A stretch of 64,000 nucleotides of DNA from contig NZ_BJOG01000009.1 in assembly GCF_006540085.1 (NCBI RefSeq), positions 186,001-250,000 of the forward strand. The letters run 5' to 3'. Under the pieces are notes generated by a model. The model was not told where the DNA came from. It saw only the letters and a program-made list of their open reading frames with translations, and did no database searches. Made by a program: the position numbers and the translations under genes. This stretch comes from Microbacterium oxydans (GTDB lineage Bacteria; Actinomycetota; Actinomycetes; Actinomycetales; Microbacteriaceae). Below are positions 8,678-17,338 of this stretch, piece after piece. Position 1 is the stretch's first letter; each line of letters starts with the position of its first letter.

Positions 8678-9636
8678 GCGGGGTCATCCTCGTAGTGGAC
8701 GAACTTCTTCTGCGCGCCGAACTGCACCGCGGTGATGACGAGGGTCAGCACGAGCAGGATGATGCTCGCGGCACTGGACGGACCGAACTCGAACCGCCCG
8801 AAGCCCAGATCGAAGATGTGGTAGACGATCGTGCGGGTCGCGTTGTCGGGGCCCGCGTCCTGCACGAGCACGTAGACCGTGTCGAAGGTCTGCAGGGAGG
8901 AGATGAACGCGACGACCGACGAGAAGAACACGATCGGCGAGAGCAGCGGCAGACGGATGCTGGTGAACAACCGCCAGGGGCCGGCGCCGTCGATGCGCGC
9001 GGCCTCGATCACCGAGGGCGAGATGTTCTGCAGCCCGGCGAGGAAGATCACGACGTTGAGCCCCATCGACGACCAGATCGTGACGATGCAGACGGCCAGG
9101 AGGGCGAGCTTCGGATCCTGCAGCCAGTCGGGAGGGGTGACCCCGAAGACCTTCGAGATCGTCGTGGAGAGCAGGCCGTCGGAGCGGAACATCTGCTGCC
9201 AGATCATCGCCACGGCAACCGTCGAGGTCACCACGGGCGCGAAGAACAGGATCAGGTAGAGCGTGCGCGTCTTGAGCTTCTCGAGCGCGACCGCGACGAT
9301 CACCGAGAGGCCGAGACCGATGGGGACCGTGACGATCGCGATGATGAGCGTGTTGATGATCGCTCGCCACAGCAGCGGATCCGTCAACTGGTCGGCGAAG
9401 TTCGCGAACCCCACCCACGTGAGGTCGGACAGACCGTCCCAGTCGGCGAACGCCAGCACCAGGCTGGCGGCGAACGGCAGGACGACGAACAGGCCCATGC
9501 CGATCAGCTGCGGGCCGACGAAGACGTACCCCCACCGCCAATCACGGCGGCGCCAGAGCGCCTCCTTGCGCAGGGGCGGGGCGGATGCCGCAGGGGTGAC
9601 CTGCGGCATCCGCCCGTTCTCGGTGACAGTGCTCAC
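8674..9636 (-). CDS. Carbohydrate ABC transporter permease (MalF type)
   Basis: A 320-residue permease with hydrophobic segments beginning GYVFVGPQLIGMGLFVVLPFAASLVLAF and the EAA loop IEAARIDGAGPWRLFTSIRLPLLSP. It pairs with the MalG-type permease to form the membrane channel for a sugar or oligosaccharide. It begins two bases after the solute-binding protein stop and overlaps the next gene by four bases, so the genes are one transcript. Confidence 0.92.
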   Translation of the reverse strand: MSTVTENGRMPQVTPAASAPPLRKEALWRRRDWRWGYVFVGPQLIGMGLFVVLPFAASLVLAFADWDGLSDLTWVGFANFADQLTDPLLWRAIINTLIIAIVTVPIGLGLSVIVAVALEKLKTRTLYLILFFAPVVTSTVAVAMIWQQMFRSDGLLSTTISKVFGVTPPDWLQDPKLALLAVCIVTIWSSMGLNVVIFLAGLQNISPSVIEAARIDGAGPWRLFTSIRLPLLSPIVFFSSVVAFISSLQTFDTVYVLVQDAGPDNATRTIVYHIFDLGFGRFEFGPSSAASIILLVLTLVITAVQFGAQKKFVHYEDDPA

Positions 9637-9638
9637 GC

Positions 9639-10955
9639 CTACTTCTCCGACCGGTCCTTGACCACGTCGGCGATCGTGTCGAGGGTGGCCTGCGCGTCGG
9701 TCTTGCCCTGGTAGAGCTTCAGGAACTCGTCCGCGATCGCGGTCGGCAGGCCAGGCACGCGCGCCTCGGCGGGGTAGTCCTCGAATCCGATGTCACGCAT
9801 GTCGAGGAAGGTCTGCGCATGCGCGGGGTAGTCGCCCTCGAGCACCACATCATCGGCGCCCTTGATCGACGGGACGGCATTGCCGCCGCCCTGCAGACGG
9901 AAGGTCTGCCCCTCCGCCGAGAGGAACTCGGTCCAGAACGTGAACGCGGCGTCCTTCACCTTGGTCTTGCCGTTGATGGCGAGGAAGCTGGTCGCGACTC
10001 CGGTCGGAGCGGCTTCGCCGTCGGGAGTCGGCCACTGCACGATGTCGTAGCTGTCCTGCTCGCCCGTCGCGCTCACCGTGCCGATCGTGTAGCGGCCCTG
10101 CACGAAGAAGCCGGCCTTGTGCGTCACGAACACGCTGTCGGCCCCGGCCCCGTCCGGCAGGGTGTCCGCCACGACGAAGGTGCCGTCTTCGAACAGGTCG
10201 CCGAGCTGCTGCACGGACTCGACGGTGTCGGCATCCTTGTTCGCGACGAACGCACCGGAGTCGTCGTACGGGGCGTCGAGGCCCTGTGAAGACAGCCAGC
10301 TCCAGTGCGTCGCCCAGTAGTTCCAGTACATCGTTCCCGTCAGGCCCGCGTCGTGGAGCTTCTTGTTCATCTCGAGGAACTTGTCGGTCGTCCACTCGCC
10401 GTTCTCGGCCAGGGTCGCCGGGTCCTCGGTGATGCCGGCGGCGGCGAGCGCCTGCTTGTCGTACCAGAACACGTCGGGGTTCGAGTCGTTCGGGGCGGCG
10501 TACACCTCGCCGTCGTTCTCGGCAGCGCCGAAGAGCCCGGGGAAGAAGTCGTCCTTCTTCGTCTTGCTCTCCTTCGAGTCCATCAGGTCGCTGAGCGGCA
10601 TGAGCCGGTTCGAGTCGACGAACTGGCCGATCTTGTCGTCGCCCACGTAGAACACGTCGGGGGCGGTGTTGCTGGTGAGCTGAGCGAGCAGCTTGGAGTG
10701 GTAGTCGCCGTAGTCCGCCACGGGCTGCAGCTTGACCTTGATGTCGGGGTGGCGCTCCATGAAGTCCTTGTTGAACTCCTCATAGCGGGTGAGCTCGTCG
10801 GCCGTGCCCCAGGTCGACCAGACGACGGTGGCGTTGCCGTCGGCGTCGACGCCTCCACCGCCTCCTCCACCTCCACCGCTGCACGCGGCGAGTCCGAGTG
10901 CCAGAGCGCCGGCGGCCCCCAGTGCCAGAAACCGCGTCACGTTCGCACGTGCCAT
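9639..10955 (-). CDS. Extracellular sugar-binding lipoprotein of ABC transporter
   Basis: A 438-residue family 1 solute-binding protein. The N-terminus has a lipoprotein signal with lipobox LGLAACSG, followed by a glycine-rich linker (eight glycines) and the binding domain (VVWSTWGTADELTRYEEFNKDFMERHPDIKV, FYVGDDKIGQFVDSNRLMPLSDLM). It would be anchored outside the membrane and deliver a sugar to the two permeases. AAAGAGG precedes the ATG. The promoter carries the operator shared with the galactosidase operon, which suggests a galactose-containing ligand; this is inference. Confidence 0.92.
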   Translation of the reverse strand: MARANVTRFLALGAAGALALGLAACSGGGGGGGGGVDADGNATVVWSTWGTADELTRYEEFNKDFMERHPDIKVKLQPVADYGDYHSKLLAQLTSNTAPDVFYVGDDKIGQFVDSNRLMPLSDLMDSKESKTKKDDFFPGLFGAAENDGEVYAAPNDSNPDVFWYDKQALAAAGITEDPATLAENGEWTTDKFLEMNKKLHDAGLTGTMYWNYWATHWSWLSSQGLDAPYDDSGAFVANKDADTVESVQQLGDLFEDGTFVVADTLPDGAGADSVFVTHKAGFFVQGRYTIGTVSATGEQDSYDIVQWPTPDGEAAPTGVATSFLAINGKTKVKDAAFTFWTEFLSAEGQTFRLQGGGNAVPSIKGADDVVLEGDYPAHAQTFLDMRDIGFEDYPAEARVPGLPTAIADEFLKLYQGKTDAQATLDTIADVVKDRSEK

Positions 10956-11012
10956 CTCGCTACCTCTTTCATCATTGGAAGATCAGGTCGGGAACACCCT
11001 TCGGGCGTACTG

Positions 11013-11043
11013 GTATTCTGTATACAGAACGCAATCCTGTCAA
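11013..11043 (-). promoter_or_regulatory. Promoter and GntR operator of the sugar ABC operon
   Basis: On the minus strand there is a consensus -35 TTGACA (11043-11038), a 17-base spacer and -10 CAGAAT (11020-11015). The -10 is embedded in the perfect 14-bp palindrome TTCTGTATACAGAA (11016-11029). The same GTATTCTGTATACA 14-mer is in the galactosidase promoter. The overlap of operator and -10 fits simple repression by the GntR protein encoded at 3127. Confidence 0.8.
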
Positions 11044-11116
11044 GGAATCGTGGTGTGGACCGGGCCATCGAGACCATCCCGTGACGAACGAGCGGGGCAT
11101 GACGCAGACTGGCTCC

Positions 11117-11560
11117 ATGACCGATCCTGATCCGCACCTGATCGACCCCGCACTCCTTCCGACACCGTTCACCGCCGCGGAGATCCGCGACGCCATCGGA
11201 AACGGCACGACGATCCACCTTCTCCTGGAAGGTCCGGATGGCCCGCTCGGCGAGCACGTCAACCGCTATCACGACGTGGACGACGAGGGTGCGACGCTGG
11301 ACCGCTGGTCGGTCGAGGACCCGAAGGCAGTCGTCTCGAACCGGGTGACCTGGCTCGAACTCCAGGGCCACTCCGCGTTCGATCCCGAGACCACGAGTGT
11401 GTCGACGGTGAGCCTGACGACTCCCCTCGGCGCGCTCACCTGCCGCAGGTACGACACCGTCGACGGTGTCTTCTGGTTCTCTGTCGACCACCCCGGCATG
11501 CCGGTGCAGTTCGAATCCGACGGACTGCGCACGACAGTGCTGAGCATCGAGCGCGACTGA
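11117..11560 (+). CDS. Hypothetical protein
   Basis: A 147-residue acidic protein (MTDPDPHLIDPALLPTPFTA...) with alternating hydrophobic segments suggesting an all-beta plus helix fold; no cysteine pairs, signal peptide or membrane segment, and no family that I recognise. The ATG at 11117 has CAGACT ending six bases upstream, compatible with the leaderless pattern; an in-frame ATG at 11099 is the alternative. It is divergent from the sugar ABC operon and stands alone. Codon use is like its neighbours, supporting a real gene. Confidence 0.65.
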   Translation: MTDPDPHLIDPALLPTPFTAAEIRDAIGNGTTIHLLLEGPDGPLGEHVNRYHDVDDEGATLDRWSVEDPKAVVSNRVTWLELQGHSAFDPETTSVSTVSLTTPLGALTCRRYDTVDGVFWFSVDHPGMPVQFESDGLRTTVLSIERD

Positions 11561-11743
11561 GACGAGGACCGCGAGGGGCGAGCGCTGCCCGCAGGGCTCT
11601 CGCGAACACAGGCCAACACGCGAGAACTGGCCGTCCTGCGTCGGAACTGCCTGTTTCGACGCGTCTGCCTGATCCCGCGCGCGGCTGACCGCGCCGGGAG
11701 TGGGACGCTCCCGAACGTCGGCACCCCGGCGTAGGGTCGCACC

Positions 11744-12814
11744 ATGAGCAGCACAGCATCCGGAGAACGTCATGGAGTGGTCCCCTCCTATCTGCTCGCG
11801 CGTCTGGCCGAGTCTGGCCGCTTCCCGAAGGCCGCAGCTGCCGCGCGACAGACCCTGACCGCCGGGCGTCCGCCGTTCCGCGCCCGCATCGACCTGTCGA
11901 TCGACGAGAACGGCGATCTCGTCGCGCAGCTGTCCGACGCCCCCAACCGCACCATCAGCGACGCGGGCAACACTCAGCAGCTGCCCGGCGCTGTCGTGCG
12001 CGACGAAGACGACGCCCCGGTCGAAGACACCGCGGTGAACGAGGCCTACGACGGACTCGGGGCCACCTTCGAGATGCTCCTGGCAGCGTTCGGTCGCAAC
12101 TCCCTCGACGACGCTGGAGCCCCGCTGGATGCGACGGTGCACTACGGCGTCGACTACGACAACGCGTTCTGGGACGGCGAGCGCATGGTGTTCGGCGATG
12201 GCGACGGCGAGGTGTTCCAGCACTTCACCGGCTCGCTCACCGTCATCGGCCACGAGCTCGCCCATGGCGTGGTGCAGCACACCGCCGACCTCGAGTACCA
12301 GGGGCAGCCCGGTGCCCTGAACGAGTCGATCGCCGACGTGTTCGGCGCCCTGACCGAGCAGTACGCCCTCGGCCAGACGGCCGACCAGGCGACCTGGCTC
12401 ATCGGCGCCGAGATCTTCACCGATGCGGTCGAAGGCGCGGCGCTGCGCTCGATGATCGCGCCCGGCACCGCCTACGACGACGACGAACTCGGCCGCGATC
12501 CGCAGCCCGACCACATGAGCGGCTTCGTCCGCACCACGGAAGACAACGGCGGGGTGCACATCAATTCCGGCATCCCCAACCGTGCGTTCGCCCTCTTCGC
12601 CACCGACCTCGGCGGCAACGCCTGGGAGCGCGCGGGAAGCGTCTGGTATCGCGCCCTCACCGGAGGCCTGTCGAGCACCGCGACCTTCACGCAGTTCGCC
12701 GACGCCACCGTCGCCGCAGCCACGACCATCGATGCCGCCACAGCCGCAGCCGCTCGACGGGCGTGGACGACCGTGGGAGTCTATGAGGATGAGCGAGTCC
12801 CCTCCACCGACTGA
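11744..12814 (+). CDS. M4 family (protealysin/thermolysin-like) zinc metalloprotease
   Basis: A 356-residue neutral protease. Zinc and catalytic residues are in VIGHELAHGVVQHT (H170, E171, H174) and in ALNESIADVFG (E194). DNGGVHINSGIPNRAF provides the histidine that stabilises the transition state. There is no Sec signal and only a short N-terminal propeptide-like stretch, as in protealysin-type M4 enzymes rather than secreted thermolysin. TAGGGT lies six bases before the ATG, implying leaderless transcription. The 3' end overlaps the start of an emfourin-like inhibitor gene, so enzyme and inhibitor are made together. Confidence 0.9.
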   Translation: MSSTASGERHGVVPSYLLARLAESGRFPKAAAAARQTLTAGRPPFRARIDLSIDENGDLVAQLSDAPNRTISDAGNTQQLPGAVVRDEDDAPVEDTAVNEAYDGLGATFEMLLAAFGRNSLDDAGAPLDATVHYGVDYDNAFWDGERMVFGDGDGEVFQHFTGSLTVIGHELAHGVVQHTADLEYQGQPGALNESIADVFGALTEQYALGQTADQATWLIGAEIFTDAVEGAALRSMIAPGTAYDDDELGRDPQPDHMSGFVRTTEDNGGVHINSGIPNRAFALFATDLGGNAWERAGSVWYRALTGGLSSTATFTQFADATVAAATTIDAATAAAARRAWTTVGVYEDERVPSTD

Positions 12815-13094
12815 CGCGCAAGTCGTCATCGCGGTGGTGCGCACGGGCGGCATCGCCGGCATCCGCCGTCAGTGGCGTGTGGAAGCGGAACCCGACGACG
12901 CCGTTGAGTGGATCGGCCTGATCGACAGCTGCCCGTGGGAGCAGGAACCGGACGGCAGCGTCGGTGCCGACCGGTTCATGTGGAGCATCCGAGCGCGCAC
13001 GCCGTCCGAGAGACGCGAACGCGAGCTGCCGGACTCCGCGCTCGACGGCCCCTGGCGCGCGCTCGTCGACGCCGTGCGCGCGGCCTCCACCTGA
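12783..13094 (+). CDS. Emfourin-like protein inhibitor of the adjacent M4 protease
   Basis: A 103-residue protein with the pattern VVIAVVRTGGIAGIRRQWRVE near the N-terminus, matching the VxRxGGxAG motif of emfourins, the proteinaceous M4 inhibitors encoded beside protealysin genes. The rest (RFMWSIRARTPSERRERELPDSALDGPWRALVDAVRAA) matches the family's length and ending. GGGAG lies five bases before ATG 12783; the gene overlaps the protease reading frame by 32 bases in another frame, so the pair is translationally linked. Function is inferred from family and position. Confidence 0.82.
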   Translation: MRMSESPPPTDAQVVIAVVRTGGIAGIRRQWRVEAEPDDAVEWIGLIDSCPWEQEPDGSVGADRFMWSIRARTPSERRERELPDSALDGPWRALVDAVRAAST

Positions 13095-13175
13095 CACGCC
13101 CGGCGCGCGGCGGCATCCGATCAATCGCGTGTGAATCCGGCGCCGTCTCGGCCGCACGGGGTCACAATGGACCCC

Positions 13176-13421
13176 ATGGGACTGTTCCAGCAGAAGCCTG
13201 AAGAAGAAGAGAACCAGTGGGTGCTGCCCTCGGAACCGCTCGAGCGCTCCGAATCGGAAGTCCTCGACACGGCACCCGTCGTCGATCCGCTGTCGATCGG
13301 ACTCGGCGCAGAGACCAGCGGTGACCTGAGCTCGGTCCTTTTCCCGGTCGCCCCTCCCATGCCGGAAGCCACCGCGACCGAGAACCGGGAGCCCCAGGAC
13401 GACGACACGGAGAAGGACTGA
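13176..13421 (+). CDS. Small acidic hypothetical protein
   Basis: An 81-residue, strongly acidic, low-complexity protein (MGLFQQKPEEEENQWVLPSEPLERSESEVLDTAPVVDPLSIG... ending EPQDDDTEKD). No membrane segment or domain recognised; likely disordered. ATG at 13176 lies seven bases after CACAAT, a possible -10; ATG at 13167 in frame is an alternative. It sits between the protease-inhibitor pair and the convergent siderophore reductase gene. Confidence 0.6.
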   Translation: MGLFQQKPEEEENQWVLPSEPLERSESEVLDTAPVVDPLSIGLGAETSGDLSSVLFPVAPPMPEATATENREPQDDDTEKD

Positions 13422-13444
13422 CAGACCGGCCGGAGCCGCCGACC

Positions 13445-14251
13445 TCAGCCCCGCGCCTCACCCAGCCGCCAGTAGCCTGAGAACGTGATCCGGTCCTTCG
13501 AGACGCCACGGTCGACCAGGTGACGGCGCAGCTCCTGCACCGCGAGTCGCTCTCCGCACACCCACGCATAGTCGATCACCTCGGGCAGCGCAGCAGCCCG
13601 TACCGCCTGCTGCAGTCGCGCACCGGGCAGCTCACCCCGGCGCTCGACCCACGTGACGGCGCCCGCGAGATCCTGCTTCTCCGCGGCATCCGCGATCTCG
13701 ATGAAGACATGCGTCTCCGCAGCTTCCGTCGCCTCGAGGATGCGGGCGATCGCGGGCAGTGACGACTCGTCGCCGATGATCACTCGGGCGCGGGTCTCGG
13801 GCAGTGGGGCATACAGGGCCGTGCACTCGCGGATGCCGAGGGCCGACCCGGCGCGCGCTCGTCCAGCGAATCGGGTTCCCGGGCCCTCGTCGCCGTGCAC
13901 GACGAAGTCGACGTCGATCTCGCGAGCCTCGGGGCGGTGGTCGCGCAACGTGTACCAGCGCAGATCCGGCCGCTCCTCGTCGGGGATGGCCGCGACAGCC
14001 GCACGGATGTTCTCCGTCCCATCGTTCGCGGGCAGCACGAGCGGAACGCTCTCGTCGCGGGGCAGCAGCAGACCGAGGTACTCGTCCGGTCCCGCGGGCG
14101 CGTAGTCGGCGAACTCCGCCGCGGAGATGGTGAGCCGCCGCATGTGCGGGGTGAGATCGCGCACGGCCGTGACGCGGGCGGCGAAGACGCGAGCTCCGGA
14201 ACGGCGAGGACGCTGTGGAGGACGGACGCGGTCGATGGTGTGCTCAGCCAC
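13445..14251 (-). CDS. Siderophore-interacting protein (FAD-binding ferric-siderophore reductase)
   Basis: About 268 residues of the SIP/ViuB family: an FAD-binding barrel (MRRLTISAAEFADYAP, followed by RWYTLRDHRPEAREIDVDFVVHGDEGPGTRFAGRARAG, where RxYTxR binds flavin) and an NAD(P)H-binding half (VIIGDESSLPAIARILEATE, DYAWVCGERLAVQELRRHL). It reduces ferric siderophore in the cytoplasm to release iron. GTG at 14251 is preceded by AGAGAGGGGG; the open frame farther upstream is shadow of the permease. The start overlaps the permease stop by eight bases, so it is the last gene of the iron-uptake transcript. Confidence 0.9.
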   Translation of the reverse strand: MAEHTIDRVRPPQRPRRSGARVFAARVTAVRDLTPHMRRLTISAAEFADYAPAGPDEYLGLLLPRDESVPLVLPANDGTENIRAAVAAIPDEERPDLRWYTLRDHRPEAREIDVDFVVHGDEGPGTRFAGRARAGSALGIRECTALYAPLPETRARVIIGDESSLPAIARILEATEAAETHVFIEIADAAEKQDLAGAVTWVERRGELPGARLQQAVRAAALPEVIDYAWVCGERLAVQELRRHLVDRGVSKDRITFSGYWRLGEARG

Positions 14252-15293
14252 GCCGAGCCCCCTCTCTCCAGAGCAGCCACAGGAAGAATGCGCCGCCGAC
14301 GGTGATGGTGACGACGCCGACCGGGATCGGCGCCGGGAAGACGTTCTGCGCGAGCAGGTCGCTCGTGAGCAGCAGCAGCGCCCCCACGAGCCCCGAGGCG
14401 AGGAAGCTCGTCGCACCGGTCAGACGCCGGGCGATGTGCGGGGCGATCAGCGCGACGAACGAGATCGGCCCGGCCGTGGCGACGGCGACCGCCACGAGCA
14501 GGGTCGCGGCGACGAGCAGGATCCATCGCGCCCGCACCGTCCGCACGCCCAGTGCGGTCGAGACACTGTCGCCGAGTGCCATCATCCGCGCAGCCGGCGC
14601 CGCCCAGACGAGGAGCGGGATGATCAGGAGCAACGCGATCAGCGCAGGCAGCAGATCACCCCATCCCCGGCCCTGCAGCGATCCGATCAACCAGGTCTGC
14701 GCCGTGGTCGCGCTTGCGACGAACACCTGCGTCAGCACGTAGTCGACCACGGCCATGGCGGTGGCCGACAGCGCGACGCCGGTGAGGATCAACTGCACGC
14801 CGTGGAGCCCGGAACGCGCGGTGAACACGACGATCACGCCCGCGATCACGAGGGAACCGATGACCGCTCCGAGGGCCGCCTGCGCCAGGGATCCGCCCAG
14901 CACGAGCATCACGACCACCGCGCCGACCGAGGCACCGCTGCTGATGCCGATCACGTCGGGGCTGGCGAGCGGATTGCGGGTCAGGCTCTGGAACACGGCC
15001 CCGGCGACGGCCAGGCTCGCGCCGACGACGATCGCGACGAGGCTTCGCGGCAGGCGGCGCCCGAGGACGAAGAACTCGTCGAGTCGCTCCGGCGGGCGAC
15101 CGAGGAGCGTCTCGATCAGTGCGGCCGGGGTGACGATGTACTCGCCGATCATGAGCGCGGCGACCAGCAGCACCAGCAGGACGCCGGCGAGGATGCCGCA
15201 CACGAGGGCCGTGCGATGGCTGAACCGGAAGGACCAGCGCTCTCCGCGGAGGACACGGTCGTCGGACGTCAGCGCGACGGTGCGCAGGCTCAT
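14244..15293 (-). CDS. Ferric-siderophore ABC transporter permease (FecCD family)
   Basis: A 349-residue permease with about nine to ten membrane helices. Family motifs are RLPRSLVAIVVGASLAVAGAVFQSLTRNPLASPDVIGISSGAS and the ATPase-contact loop MMALGDSVSTALGV, then GPISFVALIAPHIARRLTGA. The start ATG overlaps the preceding permease stop (ATGA). The two permeases would form a heterodimer served by the ATPase encoded at 17412 on the other strand. Confidence 0.93.
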   Translation of the reverse strand: MSLRTVALTSDDRVLRGERWSFRFSHRTALVCGILAGVLLVLLVAALMIGEYIVTPAALIETLLGRPPERLDEFFVLGRRLPRSLVAIVVGASLAVAGAVFQSLTRNPLASPDVIGISSGASVGAVVVMLVLGGSLAQAALGAVIGSLVIAGVIVVFTARSGLHGVQLILTGVALSATAMAVVDYVLTQVFVASATTAQTWLIGSLQGRGWGDLLPALIALLLIIPLLVWAAPAARMMALGDSVSTALGVRTVRARWILLVAATLLVAVAVATAGPISFVALIAPHIARRLTGATSFLASGLVGALLLLTSDLLAQNVFPAPIPVGVVTITVGGAFFLWLLWREGARRG

Positions 15294-16339
15294 GAGATCC
15301 CCGCCGTCCGCCTGCCGACCATGAAGGCGATGAGCAGCGGGCCGCCGATCAGAGCCGTGACGATGCCGACCTGCACCTCGCCGCCTCCGCCGATCACGCG
15401 GCCGAGGGTGTCGGCCAGAAGCAGCATCGCCGGGGCCGCGAGCAGCGACAGCGGCAGCACGATGCGGAGGTCGGGTCCGACGAGGCGACGGAGCAGATGC
15501 GGGATGACGAGACCGACGAACGCGATGGGACCGGCGACCGCGGTCGCCGTGCCGCACAGCAGCGTGACGGCGAGGAGCACGAGCGCGCGCACGACACCGG
15601 GCTTCACCCCGAGGGCGATCGCGCTGTCGTCGCCGAGTGCCATCAGGTTCAGTGCGGGCCCGAGCAGCAGAGCGAGGATCACCCCGACGATGATGAAGAC
15701 GACCAGCGGCAGCGCTTCTTCCACAGGTCGGGCGGTGAGGGAGCCGACTCGCCAGAAGCGGAACGCGTCGAGCACCGTCTCATCCGTCAGCACGATCGCC
15801 TGCGAGAGCCCGGCCAGGATGGCCGAGAACGCGACGCCGGCGAGGATCAGTCGCACGGGCGAACCGGAGGCGAACCGGGTGCCCGAGAACCAGAAGATCA
15901 CCGCAGAAGCGAGAGCGGCTCCGGCGAGCGCGAGCCAGATCGTGCCGCCGACGCCGAGGGCGCCCAGCACGCTCATGCCCGCGACCACGCCGAACGAGGC
16001 GCCGGCGCTGACCCCCAGCATCCCGGGGTCCGCGATCGGGTTGCGGGTGAGCGCCTGCATCAGCACACCGGCAGCACCCAGCGCGACGCCGCAGATGACC
16101 GCGTTGACGGTGCGGGTCACGCGCAGCTCGCCGACGATGTTCAGGACGTTCTGGTCCCCCGTGCCGAACAGCGAGAGCACCACCTCGCCGAGGGGCACGA
16201 ACCGCGCACCGACGGCGAGGCTCAATGCCAGCGAGATCGCCAGCACGGCCACGACCAGGGCGATGCCGAACCACACGGGGAAGCGGGATGCCGCGAGCGG
16301 GGCACGACGGCGCGCGACGACGACCGGTTCGGAACTCAT
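15290..16339 (-). CDS. Ferric-siderophore ABC transporter permease (FecCD family)
   Basis: A 349-residue FecCD permease: RVTRTVNAVICGVALGAAGVLMQALTRNPIADPGMLGVSAGASFGVVAG, ATPase-contact loop LMALGDDSAIALGV and GPIAFVGLVIPHLLRRLVGPD. It is the first gene of the minus-strand iron-uptake transcript and starts one base from the iron box at 16341, so repression by an iron-loaded IdeR/DtxR protein would block its promoter directly. Confidence 0.93.
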   Translation of the reverse strand: MSSEPVVVARRRAPLAASRFPVWFGIALVVAVLAISLALSLAVGARFVPLGEVVLSLFGTGDQNVLNIVGELRVTRTVNAVICGVALGAAGVLMQALTRNPIADPGMLGVSAGASFGVVAGMSVLGALGVGGTIWLALAGAALASAVIFWFSGTRFASGSPVRLILAGVAFSAILAGLSQAIVLTDETVLDAFRFWRVGSLTARPVEEALPLVVFIIVGVILALLLGPALNLMALGDDSAIALGVKPGVVRALVLLAVTLLCGTATAVAGPIAFVGLVIPHLLRRLVGPDLRIVLPLSLLAAPAMLLLADTLGRVIGGGGEVQVGIVTALIGGPLLIAFMVGRRTAGIS

Positions 16340-16340
16340 A

Positions 16341-16359
16341 TTTGGATAGCCTAACCAAA
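16341..16359. promoter_or_regulatory. IdeR/DtxR-type iron box
   Basis: The 19-mer TTTGGATAGCCTAACCAAA matches the DtxR/IdeR consensus TTAGGTTAGGCTAACCTAA at 15 of 19 positions and is itself a near-palindrome (TTTGG...CCAAA). It lies between the divergent permease gene and the siderophore-binding-protein gene, so one box can control both transcripts in response to iron. Confidence 0.85.
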
Positions 16360-16379
16360 CATCACTAGGGTTGTGAGAC

Positions 16380-17333
16380 GTGAACAGACCTCATCGAACG
16401 CGCTTCCGTCCGCTCGCCACCGCTGTCGCCTCTCTGGCCGCGATCACCCTGATCGCCACAGGATGCTCGAGCACCCCCGCAGCGGAGGAATCCGCTCCCG
16501 CCACGGACACGAGCTATACCGTGGAGCACGCGATGGGCGAGACGGAGTTCGAGTCGGTACCCGAGCGGATCGTCGTGCTCGACTCCCCGCAGATGGACGC
16601 GCTGGTCGCCCTGGGCATCACTCCGGTCGGCGCACCGGAGATCGGGGCCGGACGCGGTTTCCCGGCCTACCTCGCCGATGATCTCGACGGCACCGAATCG
16701 ATCGGCTTCATCGCCGAGCCCGACGTCGACGCGATCGCGAACCTCGCCCCCGACCTGATCATCGGCTCGAAGGTGCGGCACGAGGCACTCTACGAGGAGC
16801 TGTCGGCCATCGCGCCCACCGTCTTCTCGGAGGACACCGGCACCAACTGGACCGAGCAGGCCGTGCTGACCGCCGCCGCCGTGGACCAGAGCGACAAGAT
16901 GGACGAGCTCATCAAGGGCGTCGAGGACCGTGCGTCCGAGGTCGGCTCGGCGGTCGAAGCCGACGGCACCACCGCATCGATCGTGCGCTTCCGTGCCGAC
17001 AACTTCCGCCTGTACGGGCCCGGCACGTTCTCGGGCTCGCTGCTCACCGACATGGGGTTCGACCTGGGAGCCGACCGCGACTGGAACGAGTACTCGATGA
17101 TGGAGCTCAGCCCCGAGCTCTACGAGCAGATCGATGGCGACGTGGTGTTCTACATGAGCCCCGGCGGAGACCCGACCGCGACCACGCAGGAGCGGATCAC
17201 CGGACTGTGGGGCGCCCAGCCCGGCCCCGCCGGTGACAAGGCCTTCGAGGTGGAGGACGACACCTGGATGGTGGGCATCGGCGTGATCGGTGCCAACCTT
17301 GTCATCGACCAGGTCGAAGACCTGCTCGGCTGA
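16380..17333 (+). CDS. Iron-siderophore ABC transporter substrate-binding lipoprotein
   Basis: A 317-residue class III (FhuD/FepB-like) binding protein. The lipobox is LIATGCSS after an arginine-containing signal. The mature part contains VEHAMGETEFESVPERIVVLDSPQMDALVALGITPVGAP and IANLAPDLIIGSKVRHEALYEELSAIAPTVF, the diagnostic Fe/B12 periplasmic-domain pattern. The GTG at 16380 is the only in-frame start that keeps the full signal. Divergent from the permeases around the iron box and followed by its ATPase gene. Confidence 0.92.
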   Translation: MNRPHRTRFRPLATAVASLAAITLIATGCSSTPAAEESAPATDTSYTVEHAMGETEFESVPERIVVLDSPQMDALVALGITPVGAPEIGAGRGFPAYLADDLDGTESIGFIAEPDVDAIANLAPDLIIGSKVRHEALYEELSAIAPTVFSEDTGTNWTEQAVLTAAAVDQSDKMDELIKGVEDRASEVGSAVEADGTTASIVRFRADNFRLYGPGTFSGSLLTDMGFDLGADRDWNEYSMMELSPELYEQIDGDVVFYMSPGGDPTATTQERITGLWGAQPGPAGDKAFEVEDDTWMVGIGVIGANLVIDQVEDLLG

Positions 17334-17338
17334 CCCCT

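Noticed and set aside
14127..16349. A plus-strand open frame of about 740 codons opposite the FecCD permeases
   Set aside because: Low-complexity Arg/Ser/Thr translation; both permeases and the reductase are certain on the other strand.
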